Assembly (NCBI GenBank): GCA_937943045.1
Contig: CALEBN010000020.1
Location: 1-35,279, forward strand
Origin: an uncultured Collinsella sp.
GTDB taxonomy: Bacteria; Actinomycetota; Coriobacteriia; Coriobacteriales; Coriobacteriaceae
Length of the DNA: 35,279 nucleotides
Direction of reading: 5' to 3'
Of the stretch, positions 24,403 through 32,940 are shown one piece after another. How positions within the stretch are numbered: position 1 is the first letter of the stretch; each line of letters starts with the position of its first letter. Both the position numbers and the translations under genes were made by a program. The notes beneath the pieces were generated by a model. The model was not told the DNA's origin. It made no database searches and saw nothing but the letters and a program-made list of their open reading frames with translations.

Positions 24403-25293
24403 ATGGCAGAACAGCAGCTTATCGGAGCGCTCGAGGCCGGCGGCACCAAGATGGTCTGCGCCACGGGCTATGCAGACGGTACGGTCCTGGAGCGCGAGCA
24501 GATCGCGACCACGACCCCGCAGGAGACCGTTGAGGCCGTCAATGCATGGTTTGCCGACAAGGGCATCGCCGCGCTGGGCATCGGCGCCTTTGGCCCCACC
24601 GCGGTCAACCCCGCCTCGCCCCAATACGGCAAGATCCTGGAGACGCCCAAAACGGCATGGCGCTACTTCGACCTGCTGGGCACCATCCAAAACGAGCTCA
24701 ATATTCCCTGCGGCTACGACACCGACGTCAACGTTGCCTGCCTGGGCGAGGTCACCTTTGGTTGCGCCCAGGGCCTCACAGACGTGGTCTACCTGACCAT
24801 CGGCACCGGTGTGGGCGCCGGCGTGCTCTCGGGCGGTAAGCTCGTACACGGCATGATGCATCCCGAGGCCGGCCACATCCTGGTCACGCGCGACCCGCGC
24901 GACACCATCGGCGAGCACAGCGCCTGTCCCTTCCACGACAACTGCCTCGAGGGCCTCATCGCCGGCCCCGGCGTTAAAAAACGCTGGGATGGCAAGAGCG
25001 CCGGAGACATGGCCGATGACCCGGAGGCCATGGACCTGCTCGCAGGCTATCTGGCACAGGCGCTCATGACCTACACGCTGTGCTACGCACCGCAAAAGAT
25101 TATCATCGGCGGCGGCGTGGCCGACCACACCCCCATCGTGCCGCTTGCACGCAAAAAGTGCGCCGAGATGCTCAACGGCTATATCGTCACGCCCGAGGTC
25201 AACGACATCGATACCTACATTGTCAACAACAGCCTCGAGGGCAAGCAGGGCATCATGGGCTGCCTGGCCCTGGGCGCCCAGGCGCTCCAGTAA
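24403..25293 (+). CDS. ROK family sugar kinase, probable fructokinase
   Basis: This is a 296-residue ROK kinase. The phosphate loop is GALEAGGTKMVCATG. The catalytic-site region is GYDTDVNVACLGE, and the ROK block is TIGTGVGAGVLSGGKLVHG. The zinc motif HPEAGHILV...CPFHDNCLEGLIAGPG follows the bacterial ROK fructokinase form (CPFHxxCLEG). It should phosphorylate fructose (or a close hexose) with ATP in the cytoplasm. A TATACT at 24359-24364 is a candidate -10 box. No sugar transporter or hydrolase lies beside it. The ribosome site GAGAGGAAT precedes the ATG. Confidence 0.88.
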   Translation: MAEQQLIGALEAGGTKMVCATGYADGTVLEREQIATTTPQETVEAVNAWFADKGIAALGIGAFGPTAVNPASPQYGKILETPKTAWRYFDLLGTIQNELNIPCGYDTDVNVACLGEVTFGCAQGLTDVVYLTIGTGVGAGVLSGGKLVHGMMHPEAGHILVTRDPRDTIGEHSACPFHDNCLEGLIAGPGVKKRWDGKSAGDMADDPEAMDLLAGYLAQALMTYTLCYAPQKIIIGGGVADHTPIVPLARKKCAEMLNGYIVTPEVNDIDTYIVNNSLEGKQGIMGCLALGAQALQ

Positions 25294-25382
25294 AGGGTGC
25301 ATCAACGGCGCACGGCGTAGTCAAGTTCGCAAAACGCCCGGACAAAACCGTCACGCCCCGCAGAGGCCCTCAAACGAACAAA

Positions 25383-25422
25383 GCCGCCTAGGACCAAGCA
25401 AAACGTCCTAGGCGGCCTTTTT
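25383..25422. terminator. Bidirectional terminator between the ROK kinase and VanZ-like genes
   Basis: GCCGCCTAGGAC (25383-25394) pairs perfectly with 25405-25416 over a 10-nt loop, followed by CTTTTT on plus and TTTGTT on minus. The right arm overlaps the stop codon of the convergent VanZ-like gene. Confidence 0.9.
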
Positions 25423-25857
25423 GGTGTAAATCAGCGACCGTAAGAGATATCGGAGCACGACGCCTGTCGTCGCCCCGCAGCAGTCGATCATCACATCGGT
25501 AATCATGCCGGCGCGACCGGGCACAAAAAGCTGGATCGTCTCGTCGATAGAGGGAACAAGCAGCAAGAACACCGCCGTGGGCAGCAACACATCAAACGTG
25601 CGCCGGCCTTCGACGTCAAAGGCGTGCGTCGCCAAGATGCCAAGCACCATGTACTCGGTAAAATGAGCGCACTTGCGCACGACGAAGTTGGTCACCCACT
25701 CGTATGGAAGCCCCAGGGCCTGCAAAAAGCCGCGAATGGAATCCATGATCGACAAGCTCAACGAACCAGACCCCGTACCGGGAACCAGCGAATTGCCCCA
25801 AATGACGAGCACCATGGCGCAGGCGGCAAGCGCCCATTTTCGATCGACCTTAACCAT
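25408..25857 (-). CDS. VanZ-like family membrane protein
   Basis: This 149-residue protein has four hydrophobic segments. The family core reads VRKCAHFTEYMVLGILATH, then PSIDETIQLFVPGRAGMITDVMIDCCGATTGV. Despite the name (from teicoplanin resistance), the biochemical role of VanZ-like proteins is not settled, and no van genes are near. GGAGG inside the last codons of the gene at 25865 serves as ribosome site. The 7-nt gap means the two are probably co-transcribed. The stop lies in the shared terminator. Confidence 0.88.
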   Translation of the reverse strand: MVKVDRKWALAACAMVLVIWGNSLVPGTGSGSLSLSIMDSIRGFLQALGLPYEWVTNFVVRKCAHFTEYMVLGILATHAFDVEGRRTFDVLLPTAVFLLLVPSIDETIQLFVPGRAGMITDVMIDCCGATTGVVLRYLLRSLIYTKKAA

Positions 25858-25864
25858 GAGGCAA

Positions 25865-27316
25865 TTATGCCTCCGCGCGCAGCGGTGTAAAGCTGGCGGT
25901 ACCGCCCTCGATAACGCTCAGATAGGCACGGCCCGTGCGCTTGACGGCCGCAGACTGTAGACGGTTGATCTCTTCCTCGAGAATCTGATTGACGCGCTCA
26001 TGGCGACGGTTTTCCATAACGCCGGCAGCGATAGCCTCGGCGCGCTCGATACCCTCGCGCGAGATACGCGCGGTATCCTCGGGAAGCACGGAGCTGTGGC
26101 GGCCGACATAGACGGGAGCAACCGAGACAGGTGAGGCTGCAGGCGTGGGCACCGCCACGGGGGCGGGCTCGGCAGCCTCGGCCATGATCGCCATGGCGGC
26201 GGCCCACATGTCCTCGTGGCCCGAATAATCGGCCATGGGGATATCTTCCTCAAGAGAGGCATCGGGGAGACTATCGGTATCCACGCGATCCTGGGCGTCG
26301 ATAGACGCAGTGATGGCGGCAGGCTCGTCCAGATCGGAGAGATCCACACCCTTGGCATCGGAAATGATGGGCATGCTGGCGAGCTTGGCGTTGTACGGCG
26401 CCGCCTCCGCGGCCTGCATTTGGGCCGAAGCGCCCCAAAGCGAGCTTTCGGCAGCTCGGCGAGCGGCAATGGTCTCCTCGTCGACAGCCAGGGGCTCATC
26501 GGCAAAGGGGTCGGCGACAGGAGCCGCCTGAGCTGCGCTCTGTTGGCCGGCCGAAGCGGCCGCCGCGGCAGAAGTGTACGCAGCCGACGACGCGCCGCTA
26601 TAGGCGGCATTGTTGGCGGCGTTGGCCACAAGCGCCACGAAGGCCGCGGTGCTGCCCGCAGGGGCGGCATGAGAGCCCGAGACGGCGCGTGCAGCAGCGG
26701 CGATGTCATCGCGATTGTAAGAACCGGTCTTTCCACCGTTGGTGAGCTCGTCGATTGCGACCTGGTAGACATCGCGCGAACGCACGGGATCGCAGCTGAC
26801 CGGGGAATCGTCATCGAGCATGCTGTCGATCATAGACCAGGCCTCGGCCTCATCCATGGCGTTAGCCGCGCGCGCGATGGTGGGAACGCCATCGTCGGCG
26901 TGGCGGCGCTGGAACGCACCGGTCAGGCCGGAGAGAAATGCGGAAGAAGGCTGTGTGGCATTGGCCTGATCGGCCGGGACCGCAGGCTGAGGCGCCGACC
27001 CCTGCTGCTGCGCGGGAATCGAGGCGGTCTTGAACTCGTTGTGGGTCCGGCCAAACTGAGCGGCGCCGCCCACGGCATCGGGCTCAAACAGGCGGCCATC
27101 ATGCTCAGAGCGATACTCGGAGATGCCCAGCGAGGCTGCGTAGATGCCCACGCCCGCCACCGCACCAACGGCGAAGGGAACCGCGCCCGCGACAACCGTC
27201 TCGTTGACCGACGAGAACGGCAACGTCGCGGCATACATCACCACGGGGGCGGCAAGGCCGATCCCGCAGGAAAGTCCAGCAAGGACTGCTCGTTGTGTTG
27301 CATCAGAAGAAGCCAT
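25865..27316 (-). CDS. Hypothetical membrane-anchored protein, Ala-rich, upstream of a VanZ-like gene
   Basis: This protein has 483 residues from ATG 27316 (MASSDATQRA), chosen for the GGAGAG ahead of it. A frame to 27343 adds nine residues without a ribosome site. Two membrane segments lie at the N-terminus (AVLAGLSCGIGLAAPVVMYAA and VVAGAVPFAVGAVAGVGIYAA). A long acidic, Ala/Pro/Ser-rich, probably disordered region follows. The conserved-looking C-terminus (RHERVNQILEEEINRLQSAAVKRTGRAYLSVIEGG) is helical and charged. No known domain was recognised. The topology suggests a cytoplasmic tail on a small membrane anchor. It is probably in an operon with the VanZ-like gene. Confidence 0.75.
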   Translation of the reverse strand: MASSDATQRAVLAGLSCGIGLAAPVVMYAATLPFSSVNETVVAGAVPFAVGAVAGVGIYAASLGISEYRSEHDGRLFEPDAVGGAAQFGRTHNEFKTASIPAQQQGSAPQPAVPADQANATQPSSAFLSGLTGAFQRRHADDGVPTIARAANAMDEAEAWSMIDSMLDDDSPVSCDPVRSRDVYQVAIDELTNGGKTGSYNRDDIAAAARAVSGSHAAPAGSTAAFVALVANAANNAAYSGASSAAYTSAAAAASAGQQSAAQAAPVADPFADEPLAVDEETIAARRAAESSLWGASAQMQAAEAAPYNAKLASMPIISDAKGVDLSDLDEPAAITASIDAQDRVDTDSLPDASLEEDIPMADYSGHEDMWAAAMAIMAEAAEPAPVAVPTPAASPVSVAPVYVGRHSSVLPEDTARISREGIERAEAIAAGVMENRRHERVNQILEEEINRLQSAAVKRTGRAYLSVIEGGTASFTPLRAEA

Positions 27317-27555
27317 GAGCTCTCCCCATCTTCCAGCACCCAAATCGCATCATTTAGTTGGCTGCGCGAGAGAAGATGAAGCGGGACATGCGTCCCAAAG
27401 CAACGGTATATGGTTCGTTTCATCTGCGTTTTCCGTCGCGAAGCTTAAAAGTTATTATGCGAAACCGACCCTCCGATTGCAAGCGATGAGGCCGGATTAT
27501 GGCTCGAAAACTGCTGCTTGTCGGTCATAAGGTCAAAAAATGTTGCCGAATGGCG

Positions 27556-27590
27556 CCGTAAAGAAAGGGCCGGGGCATAAACCCCGGCCC
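27556..27590 (-). terminator. Rho-independent terminator downstream of rho
   Basis: On the minus strand GGGCCGGGG (27590-27582) pairs perfectly with CCCCGGCCC (27575-27567) over a 6-nt loop, and TTTCTTTACGG follows. It lies about 40 nt past the rho stop. Confidence 0.88.
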
Positions 27591-27631
27591 GATTGCCCGT
27601 TCTTATGGCGATATAGCGTGCGGCTTTTGGT

Positions 27632-30175
27632 CTAAAACGTCTGCTCGTAGTCGCTGTGCTTTTTGGCCGAACGCACCAAGAACTCCTGATTGGTGTTGGT
27701 GCCCTTAAGACCCTTAATAAACGACGCCGCCGCGCGCTCGGTGTTGTTCATGCCGGCGAGAATGCGACGCAGGCCGAAGACAAACGGGCGCATCTGCTCG
27801 TCGACCAGCAGGTCCTCGTTGCGCGTACCGGAGGCAACGGGGTCGATGGCCGGGAAGATGCGACGGTCGGCGAGGTCGCGGTCGAGCTTGAGTTCCATGT
27901 TGCCGGTGCCCTTGAACTCCTCAAAGATGACCTCATCCATCTTGGAGCCGGTGTCGATAAGGGCGGAGGCGAGGATGGTGAGCGAGCCACCGTTCTCGAT
28001 ATTGCGGGCTGCACCCAGGAAGCGCTTGGGCGGGTAGAGGGCTGCCGAATCGACGCCGCCCGAAAGGATGCGGCCCGAGGCGGGTGCCGCCAAGTTGTAG
28101 GCGCGGGCAAGACGTGTGATGGAGTCGAGCACCACCACGACATCGCCGCCCAGCTCCACAATGCGCTTGGCACGCTCGATGACGAGCTCGGCCACGCGGG
28201 TGTGGTTGTCGGCGGGCATATCGAAGGTCGAGGCCACGACCTCGCCCTTAATGGAGCGCTGCATATCGGTGACCTCTTCGGGGCGCTCGTCGACGAGCAG
28301 GCAAATGAGGTGCACCTCGGGGTTGTTGATCGAGATGGACTGGCAGATCTTCTTAAGGATCGTTGTCTTGCCGGCCTTGGGCGGCGACACGATCAGGCCA
28401 CGCTGGCCCTTGCCGATCGGCGACACGATATCGATGGCGCGACCGGTGATGGAATCCTTGCCGTGCTCCATGCGCAGCGGCTCGTTGGGATAGACCGGGG
28501 TAAGGTCGCCGAACTTGGGGCGGTTGCGGATCTGCTCGGGATCCATGCCGTTAACGGTCGTGATCTTGGCGAGGCCGGCTCGCTTGTCGCCGCCGCGCGA
28601 GGGGCGCAGCGAACCCTCGATGACATCACCCGTGCGCAGGCGTGCGGAGCGGATGAGGTAAGCGGGGACGAAGGCGTCTTCGTTGGACTTCATGTAACCG
28701 TGGGCATGGATGATGCCGGAGTTGTCCGGGCGAATCTGCAGGATGCCCTTAATATCGCGGAAGCCCTCGGCCTTCGCGGCGGTCGTGTAGATCTCCTCGA
28801 CAAGCTCAGCCTTCTTCTTGCCGGTCGTCTCGATCTCGAACTCTTTTGCCTTCTCGCGCAGCTCGGCTACCTTCATGGCCGCAAGCTCCTCGCGCGAAAG
28901 CGTGGGCTCGGTGGGGGCGGCGTTGCGCTCCTTGTTGCGCTGTTTGCGGTCGCGCTGACGGCCGCGGCGGTCGTTGTTGCGATCGTCCTTGCGGTCGTTG
29001 CGCTCGTCGTTGCGCTTGTGCTGACGGCGGCTGGGGCGGGCGCCCTCTTCGGTCTCGGTGCCTTCGGCAGCCGCGGCTGCGGTTGCATCGGTGCCGGACG
29101 GAGCCTCGCCCTCTGCCTTGGCGTCGGCGTTGGCATGAGCACCGGAATCGGCGTCGCCCTGCTGCTCGGCAACCTTGGCCTTTGCGGACTTCTTGCGCGT
29201 GCGCTTGGGCTTCTCTGTTGCCGGCTGATCGGCGTTCTCGGCCTCGGAAGCGGCATCGGCGTTTGCCTCGGAGGACTTGTCGTCGACGGGCTTGGCCTCA
29301 GCCTTGACCTTCGCCTTCGTCGAGCGTTTTGCCGCGGTGCGACGGCTGCGGCCGGGACGGACATCGGCGGGCTCGGCATCGGCAGATGCGGGAGCCTCGG
29401 TGGACGGAGCGTCCTGGACCGGGGCATCGACCGTGGCCGTAGGCTCGGCCGTCACCGCTGAGCCCTGGGCAGCAGCTGCTGCGGCAGCGGCTTTCTCGGC
29501 CTCAACATACGCCTTGGGCTTGCGGCCGCGACGATGCGGGCGCAGAGCCGGATCAACGACGGGAACCTCGTTGACCTCAGCGTGCACGACGGGCTCAGCG
29601 GAGGAAGCGCCCTCCCCTGCCGCAGAACGAGCCGGAGCTTCAGCGACCTCAGGAGTCGGCTGCTCGACGGGCTGCTGCGTCTTGGCTGCCGCACGGCGAT
29701 GCGTGCGCGGTGCCGGCTTCTCGGCCGACTGTTCGGCAGCAGGAGCCTCGGGGGCGACCGGCGCAGCGAACTCAGTCAATGCCGCGGCCTCGCGCTCGGC
29801 AGCGCGACGGCGGGCACGCACAACCTGGGCCTCGCTAATCTGCGCCAGTGCACGGGCCTGCGCGACCTCATCGGAAATGGGGGCCGAAGCATCGGTGGCA
29901 ACGGGGCGCTTCGCGCGCGTGGTGCGCGTCGTACGACGCTTGGGCTTTTCGGCATCCTCGCCGTCCGCAGCAGGCTTGGCCAAACGACGCGTGCGCTTAG
30001 GCTTAGCGGGAGCAGCCTCCTCGCTAGCAACGGGCGTGGTGGGCGCGGCGGCCTTAAGCGCCTCGGGAGCCGAGACCTGCGCCGGCGCGGAAAGCACGGC
30101 CTGGTCCGACGTAACCGGTGCAGCGGGAGCCGTTTGCGTCGTCGTTATTTCGTTTTCTTGTTGTTGATCAGACAC
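27632..30175 (-). CDS. rho: Transcription termination factor Rho with long N-terminal extension
   Basis: This is an 847-residue protein, about twice the length of the E. coli protein. Residues 1-425 are a low-complexity Ala/Glu/Lys/Arg region with basic patches (KPKRTRRLAKP, RRTTRTTRAKR, RRQHKRNDERNDRKDDRNN). The Rho N-domain follows (MKVAELREKAKEFEIETTGKKKAELV, about 430-465). Next are the RNA-binding cold-shock-like part (GILQIRPDNSGIIHAHGYM) and the hexameric ATPase with Walker A SPPKAGKTTIL near 595, VVVLDSITRLARAYN and the Q/R-loops. It unwinds RNA and ends transcription. The start must be GTG 30175: an in-frame TGA lies four codons upstream, and the ribosome site is weak. Long inserts occur in other actinobacterial Rho proteins. 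Confidence 0.97.
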   Translation of the reverse strand: MSDQQQENEITTTQTAPAAPVTSDQAVLSAPAQVSAPEALKAAAPTTPVASEEAAPAKPKRTRRLAKPAADGEDAEKPKRRTTRTTRAKRPVATDASAPISDEVAQARALAQISEAQVVRARRRAAEREAAALTEFAAPVAPEAPAAEQSAEKPAPRTHRRAAAKTQQPVEQPTPEVAEAPARSAAGEGASSAEPVVHAEVNEVPVVDPALRPHRRGRKPKAYVEAEKAAAAAAAAQGSAVTAEPTATVDAPVQDAPSTEAPASADAEPADVRPGRSRRTAAKRSTKAKVKAEAKPVDDKSSEANADAASEAENADQPATEKPKRTRKKSAKAKVAEQQGDADSGAHANADAKAEGEAPSGTDATAAAAAEGTETEEGARPSRRQHKRNDERNDRKDDRNNDRRGRQRDRKQRNKERNAAPTEPTLSREELAAMKVAELREKAKEFEIETTGKKKAELVEEIYTTAAKAEGFRDIKGILQIRPDNSGIIHAHGYMKSNEDAFVPAYLIRSARLRTGDVIEGSLRPSRGGDKRAGLAKITTVNGMDPEQIRNRPKFGDLTPVYPNEPLRMEHGKDSITGRAIDIVSPIGKGQRGLIVSPPKAGKTTILKKICQSISINNPEVHLICLLVDERPEEVTDMQRSIKGEVVASTFDMPADNHTRVAELVIERAKRIVELGGDVVVVLDSITRLARAYNLAAPASGRILSGGVDSAALYPPKRFLGAARNIENGGSLTILASALIDTGSKMDEVIFEEFKGTGNMELKLDRDLADRRIFPAIDPVASGTRNEDLLVDEQMRPFVFGLRRILAGMNNTERAAASFIKGLKGTNTNQEFLVRSAKKHSDYEQTF

Positions 30176-30431
30176 AGTGTTTGCTCAACTTTCTTTTCAA
30201 GTCCTGTGATCACATGCTCCCTGCATAAACCTTCAGGGCGGCTAAACAGTCTAGCTCCGTCAAATACCGACGGACATCATTGATCTGTATAGAGATGATT
30301 GCGTTATATACGCAGCGTTAGTGTAACACAACCGCAACCACCTGCAACTTAGTCATCGGGGACGTTCTTAAACGACTAGTCAAAAGGGATGCTCTTTACA
30401 AAGTTCCGGCGTACACCATCGCCACATCATA

Positions 30432-30498
30432 AACTGCGGTGAAATAGTTCCCAAATCCCGGCCGGCACCTCTCAAGCAGGAACCATTCCACCGCAACT
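30432..30498. repeat. 67-nt REPIN-like palindrome, copy 3
   Basis: The left arm AACTGCGGTGAAATAGTTCC (30432-30451) and right arm GGAACCATTCCACCGCAACT (30479-30498) match the copy at 20583. The total is again 67 nt and the spacer ends in the same CAGGAAC context. The arms pair imperfectly at four positions. Confidence 0.85.
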
Positions 30499-30596
30499 CA
30501 TAAGAAGAAGGCAGATCAAGCCTCAAGCATCGAGAAAACGGAACAGCTAAGGGACAAGGGCATCGGCCCCAAGATCGATGTGCCACGAATCGCGCC

Positions 30597-30726
30597 CATC
30601 TACTACGTTTGCCCCCGCACCCCTGACCATACTCACTATTTTTCGAAAGTCGCAGACCTGCTACCTGCGGTTTTAATATTGCGATTTTCGGCGTGGTTCG
30701 GGGTACGCACTTAAACGTAGTAGATG
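30597..30726 (+). repeat. 130-nt palindromic mobile-type element, copy D
   Basis: The terminal arms CATCTACTACGTTT (30597-30610) and the exact complement (30713-30726) enclose a second imperfect stem (GCACCCCTGACCA with TGGTTCGGGGTACGC). A conserved core follows, reading CGAAAGT...GGTTTTA...TTTTCGGCGTGGT. That core matches the element at 30824-30950 read on the minus strand. It has no coding content. It is MITE-like or a structured RNA. Confidence 0.8.
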
Positions 30727-30823
30727 CCCCCGATTCTTGGCAGAAGGTATCCCACCGCTCCTCCACGGGACAAAAATGATCCGTTTTCCTCCGTCCCCTA
30801 GGGTCATTTTCAAAACTATGGCT

Positions 30824-30950
30824 GTTTACTACGATGAATCGCTCAACCACGACCACGCCAAAAACCGAAAAATAAAACCCCAGCTAGATGGCTTGCACTT
30901 TTCGGTGAAAAGCCCGTGTGATTGGAATCCCTCGATTCATCGTAGTAAAC
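30824..30950 (-). repeat. 127-nt palindromic mobile-type element, copy E (inverted relative to D)
   Basis: The perfect 18-bp terminal arms GTTTACTACGATGAATCG (30824-30841) and complement (30933-30950) flank the core. On the minus strand the core reads CACCGAAAAGTGC..GGGGTTTTATTTTTCGG..TTGGCGTGGT, colinear with copy D. A small hairpin CTTTTC/GAAAAG (30898-30912) lies inside. The arms share TACTACG with copy D but differ elsewhere, with both sides changed together. Confidence 0.8.
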
Positions 30951-31007
30951 CGGTATAGTTGCGATTTGGTAGCATTTTCCAGCAAGCCAAATTGTCTCGC
31001 TAAACGC

Positions 31008-31040
31008 AAAAAGCCCGACCTCCGCATGGGAGATCGGGCT
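31008..31040 (-). terminator. Rho-independent terminator of argS
   Basis: On the minus strand AGCCCGATCTCC pairs with GGAGGTCGGGCT (12 bp, one G-T pair, 5-nt loop), followed by TTTTTGCGTTT. It lies about 47 nt past the argS stop. Confidence 0.9.
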
Positions 31041-31086
31041 TTCGAGGCTCAGTCAAGCCAAACCAACGCAGTCAAACGACCAGCGC

Positions 31087-32940
31087 TTACATCTGCTCGG
31101 GGGCAGAAACGCCAACGAGGGTAAGCACCAGGGCGAGCGTCACACGGACGGCGTCGCAGGCGGCCAAACGGGCGCGCGAGAGCTCAGGGTCGACGGGACG
31201 ACCCTCGCTCGGAAGGACCTGGCAGGCGGCGTAGAAGCTGTGGAAGTCGCCGGCGAGCTCCTCGGCAAAGTGAGTCAGGCGGAACGGGGCGCGATCGCGA
31301 GCGCAGCTACCGATGAGGTCGGTGAGCTCGTTGAGCTTACGCGAAAGGGCAAGCTCGGTCGGGTCGGTCAGCAGCGAGTAATCGACGTTCTCGCCAATAG
31401 CCTTCTCGGCGACGGCCTTCATGCCCATCTCGGCGGCCTGCTCGGCGGTAACGTCGGCGGCACGACGCAGGATGGAGCACACGCGAGCGTGAGCGTACTG
31501 CACGTAGTACACCGGGTTGGAGTTGTCGCGCTTCTTGACGGCCTCGATATCGAAGTCGACCATCTGGTTGGAGCTCTTGGAGATGAGCGTGTAGCGAGCA
31601 GCGTCGGAGCCGACCTCGTCGACGAGCTCCTGCAGGGTCACCATGGTGCCCTTGCGCTTGGACATACGGACGGGCTTGCCGTTGCGCAGCAGGTTGACGA
31701 GCTGGCCCAGCAGAACCTCAAACTTGCCGGGATAGCCAAGAGCGTCACAGACGCAGCGGACGCGCTCGATGTAGCCGTGGTGGTCGGCGCCCCAGATGTC
31801 GATGACGTGGTCGACGCGCTGGAACTTATCCCAGTGATAGGCAACGTCGGAGGCGAAGTAGGTGTACTCGCCATCGGACTTGATCAGGACGCGGTCCTTG
31901 TCGTCGCCCAGGTCGGTGGAGCGGAACCACAGGGCACCGTCCTTGGTGTAGAGGTAGCCCATCTTGTCGAGCTTCTCAAAAGCGCGGTCGACGGCGGAGG
32001 TGCCGGCGGTCTCGCCCTCGGTGTCCTTCACGTACAGAGAGCGCTCGGAGAACCAACGATCAAAGTCGCAGTTAACGGCGTGGCAAAGGTCGCGCATGTT
32101 GTCGACCATCTTTACGTAGCCGCGCTCACGGAAGCTCTCCATGCGCTCCTGCGGATCGGCGTTGACCCACTTATCGCCGTCGGTGCGCCAGAACTCGGCA
32201 GCCTCGTCGATGATGTAGTCGCCGCCGTAGGAGTCCTTGCCCAGAGTCTCGGCAAAGTTGTCCTGATACGGATGGGTCTCGGGATGCTCGTCGCTCTCGT
32301 CGGCAACAAAGGCGTCGCGGTCGGCGATCAGCAGCTTGTGAGCCTCGTCGATATCCACGCCCTGCTTGGCGATGATGTCGGCAAGCTGCATATAGCGCGT
32401 GCTGATGGAGTTACCGAAGGTGTTCATCTGAGAGCCGTGGTCGTTGATGTAGAACTCACGCTGGATGTCGTAACCGGCGTGGTCCATCACACGGCAAAGG
32501 GAGTCGCCCAGAGCGGCCCAGCGGCCATGACCGATGTGCATGGGGCCGACGGGGTTGGCGGAGACGAACTCGACCTGAGTCTTCAGGCCGCCACCGACGT
32601 TGGACTTAGCGAAGTCCATACCCTTCTCGCGGGCCTCGCCAAAGATGGCGTTCTTGACAGCGACGGAGAGGTAGAAGTTGATGAAGCCAGGACCGGCGAT
32701 CTCGACCTTCTCGATCGCGGGGTCCTCGGGCATATGGGCAACGACGGCCTCGGCGATCTTGCGCGGGGCGCAGTGAGCCAGCTTGGCGGACTTCAGGGCC
32801 ATGGTGGAGGTCCACTCGCCATGAGAAGTATCAGCCGGTCGCTCGATAGCGCAATCGTCAAGTTCAAATGCGGAAAGGTCGCCGGCCTCCTGGGCCGCAG
32901 CAAGCGCAGCGCGTACCAGCTCTTCAATCTTCTCGGGCAT
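31087..32940 (-). CDS. argS: Arginyl-tRNA synthetase
   Basis: This is a 617-residue class I synthetase charging tRNA-Arg. The start is ATG 32940 (MPEKIEELVRAALAAA), preceded by GGAGGAT; the longer frame to 33009 lacks support. The N-terminal tRNA-binding domain is followed by the HIGH motif (NPVGPMHIGHGRW, near 130). The KMSKS-like loop reads VRMSKRKGTMVTLQELVDEVG near 425. The C-terminal anticodon-binding helices end with SRARLAACDAVRVTLALVLTLVGVSAPEQM, the usual ArgRS finish. All domains are complete. Confidence 0.97.
   Translation of the reverse strand: MPEKIEELVRAALAAAQEAGDLSAFELDDCAIERPADTSHGEWTSTMALKSAKLAHCAPRKIAEAVVAHMPEDPAIEKVEIAGPGFINFYLSVAVKNAIFGEAREKGMDFAKSNVGGGLKTQVEFVSANPVGPMHIGHGRWAALGDSLCRVMDHAGYDIQREFYINDHGSQMNTFGNSISTRYMQLADIIAKQGVDIDEAHKLLIADRDAFVADESDEHPETHPYQDNFAETLGKDSYGGDYIIDEAAEFWRTDGDKWVNADPQERMESFRERGYVKMVDNMRDLCHAVNCDFDRWFSERSLYVKDTEGETAGTSAVDRAFEKLDKMGYLYTKDGALWFRSTDLGDDKDRVLIKSDGEYTYFASDVAYHWDKFQRVDHVIDIWGADHHGYIERVRCVCDALGYPGKFEVLLGQLVNLLRNGKPVRMSKRKGTMVTLQELVDEVGSDAARYTLISKSSNQMVDFDIEAVKKRDNSNPVYYVQYAHARVCSILRRAADVTAEQAAEMGMKAVAEKAIGENVDYSLLTDPTELALSRKLNELTDLIGSCARDRAPFRLTHFAEELAGDFHSFYAACQVLPSEGRPVDPELSRARLAACDAVRVTLALVLTLVGVSAPEQM

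Larger units (their letters stand above)
30176..31086. other. 911-nt intergenic region between rho and argS, packed with palindromic elements
   Basis: No gene is supported. From left to right it holds the rho leader (to about 30340), a 67-nt REPIN-like palindrome (30432-30498), two homologous elements of about 130 nt in opposite orientation (30597-30726 and 30824-30950), and the argS terminator (31008-31040). Open frames crossing it run through the palindromes and resemble no protein. Confidence 0.8.

Noticed and set aside
30380..30856. 158-residue minus-strand open frame between rho and argS
   Set aside because: It runs straight through the 67-nt palindrome and the 130-nt element. Its sequence follows the palindromes and it lacks a ribosome site.
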